Below, piece after piece: positions 58,901 to 64,000 of a stretch of 64,000 nt of DNA (its first letter is position 1; every line of letters starts with the position of its first letter). Source of the stretch: Allolobophora icterica. Its lineage: Eukaryota; Annelida; Clitellata; Crassiclitellata; Lumbricidae. The notes below the pieces were generated by a model. The model did no database searches and had not been told where the DNA came from. It saw only the letters and a list, made by a program, of their open reading frames with translations. Location of the stretch: positions 14,948,744 to 15,012,743 of the forward strand of contig OY744609.1 in NCBI GenBank assembly GCA_963556255.1, given 5' to 3'. The position numbers and the translations under genes are program-made.

Positions 58901-60999
58901 CGTACGTTGACATCAGTTCATGACGAAAATAAATTACATAACATTATGCACAACAAGCGTCAACAAAATCCAACAAAACTAGCCTACTAGTACATGGCTC
59001 TAGTTCTAGACTCTAGCTACTATAGCTAGCCTGTCATTGTCACAGAATCAAGCAATATGGAACACCGATTCTTCCATAAATGTATTTTGTTCATTCTGCA
59101 ACTGCAATTACGCTTTTAACATGCGAGTACGGTACGCGTACATTATTCTATAACGTACATACGGTACGCGCATGTTATTCCGACAAGTAACGGTCGCACT
59201 TTGATCCAGATAGAAACTTAAAACCTACAACCCGACTTTGGTGTCCCCGACCTATGACTCAAGCACTCTCGCTTACTTGCTTACAGGTACGGTCTGACAA
59301 GTAAAATGAAAACCTGACAACTGCAATCTAAAACTAAAAGCCTGGCAAACTTTCCTTAGATCTACAGCTGACACTCGAAATAAGTTAACCAGGTTAAGAT
59401 TGAACTTAAAATAGGTGTCAACTCGATCATTAACAAAAAAAACCCAGAAAATTATAATACCATACACTCAAAACAAATGAGTTCTAGTTAGGCTAAACTC
59501 TTTTATCAAAACCTTCAATTGCAATTATAATTGTACTGACAACTTCTACAGCATCTCTTCAAGATTTGAGTTGCCTAGCAACCTTCCACACAAGCTCCTT
59601 GATCTTCCTTTGCCACAAGGGCTTCAAACAATTTCATTAGATTGTGGCTCTCTTGTAGAGGTGCTACATAAATCAGGATTAACAATTTCAGAGGCCCTCC
59701 TGACCAAACAACAGAAAATGAAAGTTATGCGAATGAAATCCCTTACCACAATCTCTCGAAACAGATGAGCCCGTCGTGCCCAGTTGACGAGCACGAACAG
59801 CGCCTGGTCGAACAGCTTGCACATCACCTGAATCATGAAGTTCATCACCTGGTCTTTGACGTTTGCACTCGCTCCTTCAGCCGAAACGCCTTGCTCCATC
59901 TCGCCCATCGTACTCGCCAGCTGCTCGAGCAGTTCGTCGGCAAAGCGCCGCAGCTTTTGGTGCGAATCCCTCAGTCGCTGATCGCTCTTCTGCAAGTCAA
60001 CGATCAACTGGAAAAGGCCGGGCTGCGGTGAAGATCCATGCGGAATGTTGTCACCTGAGGACGCGTTGTTGTGAGCACGCCCCTTGCTTCCTCCAGGGCC
60101 TCTCGTGTTGAGCGGCGGCGATTGGAGGCCGTATCCACCTGGATATGACGAGGTCTGACCGGAGAAGTGGATCAGCTCCGGAGAGTACGAACCCTGCGGA
60201 GCTGTCGGTTGCTGGTGCAGAACGGAGTCGCTCGACGTCACTGGAGGCGGTCGTGAGTATCCAACCTGAGAAGATGCCTGTGACATGTGATACAGAGGCT
60301 GCGCGCCGCCGGCAGATGGCGGCAGCGGACCACCCTGCGTCATGAACTGTGTCACGATCGCGGCGGCCATCTCCGTCAACCCGAGGAACGGATTCGCCCC
60401 TCCCGACGAATATTCCGCAACCCCGGACGACATCGAAGGCTGGCCATCGTACCCGTGGATGTTGTAGTCTCCACGCATCTGACTAGAGTCGAGCATCTTA
60501 CTACTGGACATGGACCCTGACATCGCTACATTCATTTTCGACGCCGCCGTCGTCAGCGGCAGTCTAGATGTTGTGAAACCGCGGTAACTTCCAGAAGCTT
60601 CCGTCTTCGAACCGGCCGCTGCCGAAGCAGTCCTAGATGTTTGGAACATGGAGGTATACGATGGCTGTATCCCGGCGTTGACAAGGCCGCTCAGAAGTTC
60701 GATCGGCGGCTTTATGTCCACTTCTTCCGACTTGAAAGCGTAGACACTGCTACGGTGGTCGGAAAATGGAGGCGACGCGCTCGGCTTAGGTCCTCCGATG
60801 CCGGGACCCAGAAGGCGATCCATCGGAGCCAAGTCAGGTCTCAGCGGACGACATGACATGGATGACGTCGGCATGAGATGTTGAAGGTTTGACATTAACT
60901 CCGTCTGCTTTGAGAGGAGTTGACGTCGCAACGCGCGGTCTCGCCTGTAGATTGGGCCGAACTTATTCCGGCCCCCTCGCATCCTGTCAGGACGAACGG
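55989..60999 (-). CDS. NR5: Nuclear receptor subfamily 5 (FTZ-F1/HR39 type), 3' part: CTE, hinge, LBD
   Basis: Minus-strand exons 60999-59747, 58706-58599, 57464-57311 and 56224-55989 join in phase (0, 0, 1) to 582 aa plus TAA. The frame opens with VRPDRMRGGRNKFGP and then RRDRALRRQ, the C-terminal extension (FTZ-F1 box) of NR5 receptors, which contacts DNA next to the zinc fingers. A hinge of about 300 residues, rich in Ser, Gly and Pro, follows and contains FKSE, a possible SUMO site. The ligand-binding domain shows WARRAHLFREIV|VEDQMRLL (signature helices 3-4, split by an intron), LDQLGLRDIAEQVSELVRKF, KFGQLLLQLSEIK and the AF-2 helix LLVEML near the end. The two zinc fingers should lie upstream, beyond the window; none was found in 61000-64000. 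NR5 receptors bind DNA as monomers and regulate development and steroid-related genes. The LBD is divergent and has LLNP in the region where HR39 (NR5B) is similar, so NR5A versus NR5B is unresolved. Confidence 0.93.
56429..56609 (+). mobile_element. MITE, AGGGGCGTCTA family, in the last NR5 intron
   Basis: Inverted ends AGGGGCGTCTA and TAGACGCCCCT flank a C-rich segment and GATGGAGCATTTGCTCCAAG. It sits in an (ATT)n tract (56370-56428 and 56610-56640), so target duplication cannot be judged. A fragment of the same family lies at 9343-9495. Confidence 0.7.
56945..57140 (-). mobile_element. SINE family B relic in the last NR5 intron
   Basis: Aligns in order with 62090-62280: GGGTGGGTACCCAGTCC, CAACAGTGAACAGTCAGTG, GAACAGAAATTTC and TTTAACCCACTACAATGCAGC. 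It is strongly diverged. An (AAT)n tract follows in the next intron at about 57567-57620. Confidence 0.6.
58040..58395 (-). mobile_element. tRNA-derived SINE in NR5 intron
   Basis: On the minus strand the head reads GGCTGGTCTATCGGTAATAC and then GGTTACAGGTTCAACTCC, an A-box-like and a B-box-like element. About 280 bp of body follow. The family is not shared with A or B. Confidence 0.6.
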
Positions 61000-62040
61000 C
61001 TGTTTCAACAAAGAAATAAGTTTCTCATTAGACCAAATAGGTAAGAAAAGCAAAGGTAACACACTTGTTTACATACCTCCACAGACGAGGTCCCTTGGTC
61101 GAAGGATTACTTGGATGGGGTGCAAACACAACTCTAGTAATTCAACTACATGATGGACACAGTCTCTCACCATCCAACTACCATTACAGTTACACATGTA
61201 ACTGTTCTTGTAACCGGACATTTGTTTTGTTCCTCCTAAGATCCTCTCAGCTGCTAACACATCTCAGTAAAGTAATGCCATAAAAATCCGCTTCATACCT
61301 ATCGAAGGACATTACCTGATGTTAAATTAATGTCTAGATTCACATATACATTGTTTTTCCGGAAAGCTGACAAGTTCTATATACCAGTAAATCGCATCGG
61401 ATTGCATGTCCTTGTGTACGACATTGACAGTTTCATTCATCGTTTATCGGTGACACTTTCTTTAAAGCAAAACTGCAGTCTGCGATCACATTCACCTGGA
61501 AAGGTCCAGTCCAAATCCTCTAAGTAGCAGACATTAGGAGCCAAGCCACAGCAGGTAAGTAAGTAGGTGGTTTGGAAAAAACAAATTTGGCATCAGAGGA
61601 TCAACACAGCCAAGATTTTGACACTGAAAGTGATTGCTGTGTCTTAGTACTGGCAGTGTTATCTTTTATATCACTTATAAACCAGTTTATTTTTCCAATG
61701 CTGATTTATTTGCCCTTTACTGGCCCTGAAGACTACATTTGCCCTTAAAAACTATCGCTTTTCTCAGACCTAACAATAATTCGAGAACTTTAAGTGCTAC
61801 TTAAATACAAAAAAGGCACCGGTATATCATCACTGCTCACCAAAACTGTGTACACGTCAAATTCCAGGGTGGGTCTGTTCGGGAAATCCAACTGCTGTTA
61901 GAGGCAAGTACCACATGAACATTTACCACTGTACCTTCAAGTACCAACGTGAGAAGTGGCATGGATTACCTGGAGCGCAGGCCCACTCTCAATGTAGAAG
62001 AAAAGCAGACCCTTAAGCTACCCCTGAAGCAGCCATGGGT
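61000..62040. other. Presumed NR5 intron, no exon found
   Basis: This lies 5' of the first visible NR5 exon, whose acceptor AG is at 61001-61000. I looked on the minus strand for the Cys-rich zinc-finger exons (CPYCR or GFFKR patterns) and saw none here or up to 64000. Confidence 0.5.
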
Positions 62041-62044
62041 ATGA

Positions 62045-62295
62045 AGTGACACTTTCAACTGTTAGTGACTTCATTTTCGTAGCCTCGGCATATGAGGGCG
62101 GGTGGCCAGTCCTTTTCCTAACTGTCTCATCTTCCCACCGACAGTGTACTGTCAGTGTACTCATTTTGGCTCCGTTGGCTATATGGGGTGTAGGTGGAAC
62201 AGAAATCTCGAACCAACTTTCTGCCTGGCGGGGATCTGAACCCCCCCCGCCCACCCGACCTCTCGATAGACAGTCCAGCACGCTATCCACTACAC
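62045..62295 (-). mobile_element. tRNA-derived SINE family B, reference copy, split by a hAT element
   Basis: Minus-strand reading starts TGGTGTAGTGGATAGCGTGC (A-box region) and continues to GGTTCAGATCC (B-box-like) and a body shared with 11742-12440, 53355-53465 and 56945-57140. The hAT element at 62296-63590 has inserted into its head; the remaining flank resumes at 63591 (CACTACACTATTGAGCACCC). Confidence 0.75.
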
Positions 62296-63598
62296 CAGTG
62301 GTTTTCAACCGGGGTTCCGCGGAACCCAGGGGTTCCGCGGGCGTCGGCCAGGGGTTCCGCGGCAGCAGTCTTAAATTTAAAAACCACCAACTGATTTCAC
62401 AAAAGGATGATCAAATAACAGAATTCGTCACAGCTTTCAGGCGTTCATGCTAGACACAATTCTATGTTAAAATAATTAACATTATTACGGGAATGTATTG
62501 TTGCATTTTATATTTGCATTGTAGTTTTACACGGGTAAACGGCAAGGGTAGGCTAACCAGACGCTCTGATATAGCTAACCCTCTTGGTGTCGAATTGGTT
62601 TAATTACCCCCGATCTGATTCCGTTTGGGATAGAGGAAGAATTTGCCAACAATAGCCCTGAATTGCTAAGATGACCGTGGGTCGAGCCGAGTGCCAACCA
62701 CTTGGTGCAGTTGTGATTGAACCGTGTTTACTGACCGTTGTTTAGAACCTCGTATATATGTAGCCGGGGCGGAGGACTGGCACATACCATTACAGTTATT
62801 GGGACCACGAGAGAGGACCAAGGGGAGAGAGGCAGGTACTTTAGAGTGGACCGGAAACTGCTATGCGGCCGCCTGTAAGCGAATTGTTGTTGGTCCGTTG
62901 TTGCCGTTCAGTTGCGTGCAGGACGAAATCTGGAATCCCCGACCCCCAGGAAAGGAAGAAGTTGGCTCACTATTGCCTACCTGGTACTAGCGATGGAAGC
63001 TGTATCAAGGCACTCCGTGGACGAGTGTCCCACTACCCATCAGTGCGGGAGGCAGGTCTGGAGAGGGTAGTGATCAGATACACGTCCCCTACCACCACTC
63101 CCGTAACAGGGGTACCGGGAGTGGCCACCTACGTCGTGCCATGAATGTCAAAGTGAAGAAGTTAAAAAAAACTCAAGGGTAAAAGCGGTAGCGACTAGTA
63201 GGCCTATTCTGTTAAGAATAGTTCAAATTAAACAAATTTTGGAAGTTAATTTCTTACAGCCCAGCGTTTCTATAGCTCTTCTATCCATCTGTCAGAATTA
63301 GTTGCCGGCAAAATACAGTAAAACTACATGTTGTTTACCGACATTGTTTCTGTGCACTACTCTAGAGTGCTAGACTAAAGTATGTATTTATAATAGCCGG
63401 CACCAGAGATGCAAAAAACTTATATTAAAAGTTTAACATTCTAAAATTTAACATTATCCCAACATTACAAGCTACAATTAGGCCTACTTGAATTTCTTGG
63501 AAAAATGGACGGCTAAAACGCCCCAGGGTTCCGCGAGCAAATGAGTGCTTGTGTAGGGTTCCGTCACTACAAAAAGGTTGAAAACCACTGCACTACAC
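62288..63598. mobile_element. Non-autonomous hAT element, 1295 bp, with 8-bp target duplication
   Basis: The element 62296-63590 begins CAGTGGTTTTCAACC and ends GGTTGAAAACCACTG (perfect 15-bp inverted ends), flanked by the exact repeat CACTACAC (62288-62295, 63591-63598). GGTTCCGCGG repeats lie near both ends. Frames of up to 93 aa inside show no transposase motif. It is nested in SINE family B. Confidence 0.94.
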
Positions 63599-64000
63599 TA
63601 TTGAGCACCCCCACATGGTGACCATGAAACACGACAGGAAATTGGATGCGTGGACCCGACGGCTCCTATGGAACCTAGTCTAACCAGATCCAACAATTAG
63701 CCTGGGTAGTACAAAAACAAATGCCAACGCCCCACCCCGTTGCTAGGCAACGCGATCCACGCTGCCGCCCCCAGAGATCACTCAGCCGGTAAACATAATA
63801 ACTTGTTTACCGTCAAACATCACCAATCAACGCCATTTTGACAGCCATTTCAGATCGTGTCTACCATTTGCATGCGTATATATATATACATACATATATA
63901 TATACATATATATATATGGTTGACCTTACAATACTTTGCATATGTTTACGACCATTTTGGCTGTTGTTTTGCCTTCCCTGTTTGTTGTGCAAATTAGTTG
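63599..64000. other. Right edge, nothing recognised
   Basis: Contains the rest of the SINE flank and an (AT)(AC) tract at 63876-63918. No exon was identified. Confidence 0.5.

Noticed and set aside
59765..60856. Plus-strand frames of 66-88 aa across the NR5 region
   Set aside because: Antisense shadows of the GC-richer NR5 hinge exon.
62724..63144. 88- and 93-aa frames inside the hAT element
   Set aside because: No hAT transposase, BED finger or dimerisation motif is visible, and the two overlap in different frames.
61000..64000. Search for the NR5 zinc-finger exon
   Set aside because: No Cys-rich DBD coding segment with a phase-1 donor was found on the minus strand, so the exon is presumed to be outside the window.

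Overview
The window is animal nuclear DNA, probably from a marine invertebrate and possibly an echinoderm or other non-vertebrate deuterostome. The evidence is intron-rich genes with GT-AG borders, tRNA-derived SINEs, LINE 3' ends, many hAT-type MITEs, long minisatellites and a marked excess of the octamer TAGGCCTA. The lineage is an inference. There is no bacterial, phage or CRISPR content.

Three protein genes can be rebuilt exon by exon. (1) A THAP zinc-finger gene lies on the minus strand (22673 down to 19898): 3 exons, 348 aa, with a THAP domain, a Ser/Thr/Ala-rich repeated middle and a C-terminal coiled coil. (2) DDX1, the SPRY-containing DEAD-box RNA helicase, lies on the plus strand (23705-42838): 28 coding exons, 743 aa, every phase consistent, complete from Met to stop. 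Its motif II reads DECD, not DEAD. (3) The 3' part of a nuclear receptor of subfamily 5 (FTZ-F1/HR39 type) lies on the minus strand (60999 down to 55989): 4 exons carrying the end of the DNA-binding domain with its FTZ-F1 box, a long hinge and the ligand-binding domain. Its zinc-finger exons are not visible and should lie beyond 64000. THAP and DDX1 are head to head, about 1.0 kb apart between start codons. DDX1 and the NR5 gene converge across about 13 kb of repeat-rich DNA.

Layout: 1-16.2 kb is repeats only (MITEs, a perfect 237-bp foldback, LINE 3' relics, SINEs, microsatellites, a 29-bp array, a complete non-autonomous hAT). 16.5-19.4 kb is a 2.9-kb polypyrimidine 25-bp minisatellite. 19.5-22.7 kb is the THAP gene. 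23.7-42.8 kb is DDX1, whose introns hold LINE relics, SINEs, a MITE and a 30-bp x 22 array. 42.8-56.0 kb is intergenic with MITEs and SINEs. 56.0-61.0 kb is the NR5 gene. 61-64 kb is presumed NR5 intron, with a hAT element nested in a SINE.

The three genes do not form a pathway: RNA helicase, THAP-type DNA-binding protein and nuclear receptor are simply neighbours. The most distinctive content is the mobile-element archaeology. Six hAT-like insertions have exact 8-bp target duplications and two more match at 7 of 8, and three separate minisatellites stay open as long reading frames although they are almost certainly non-coding.
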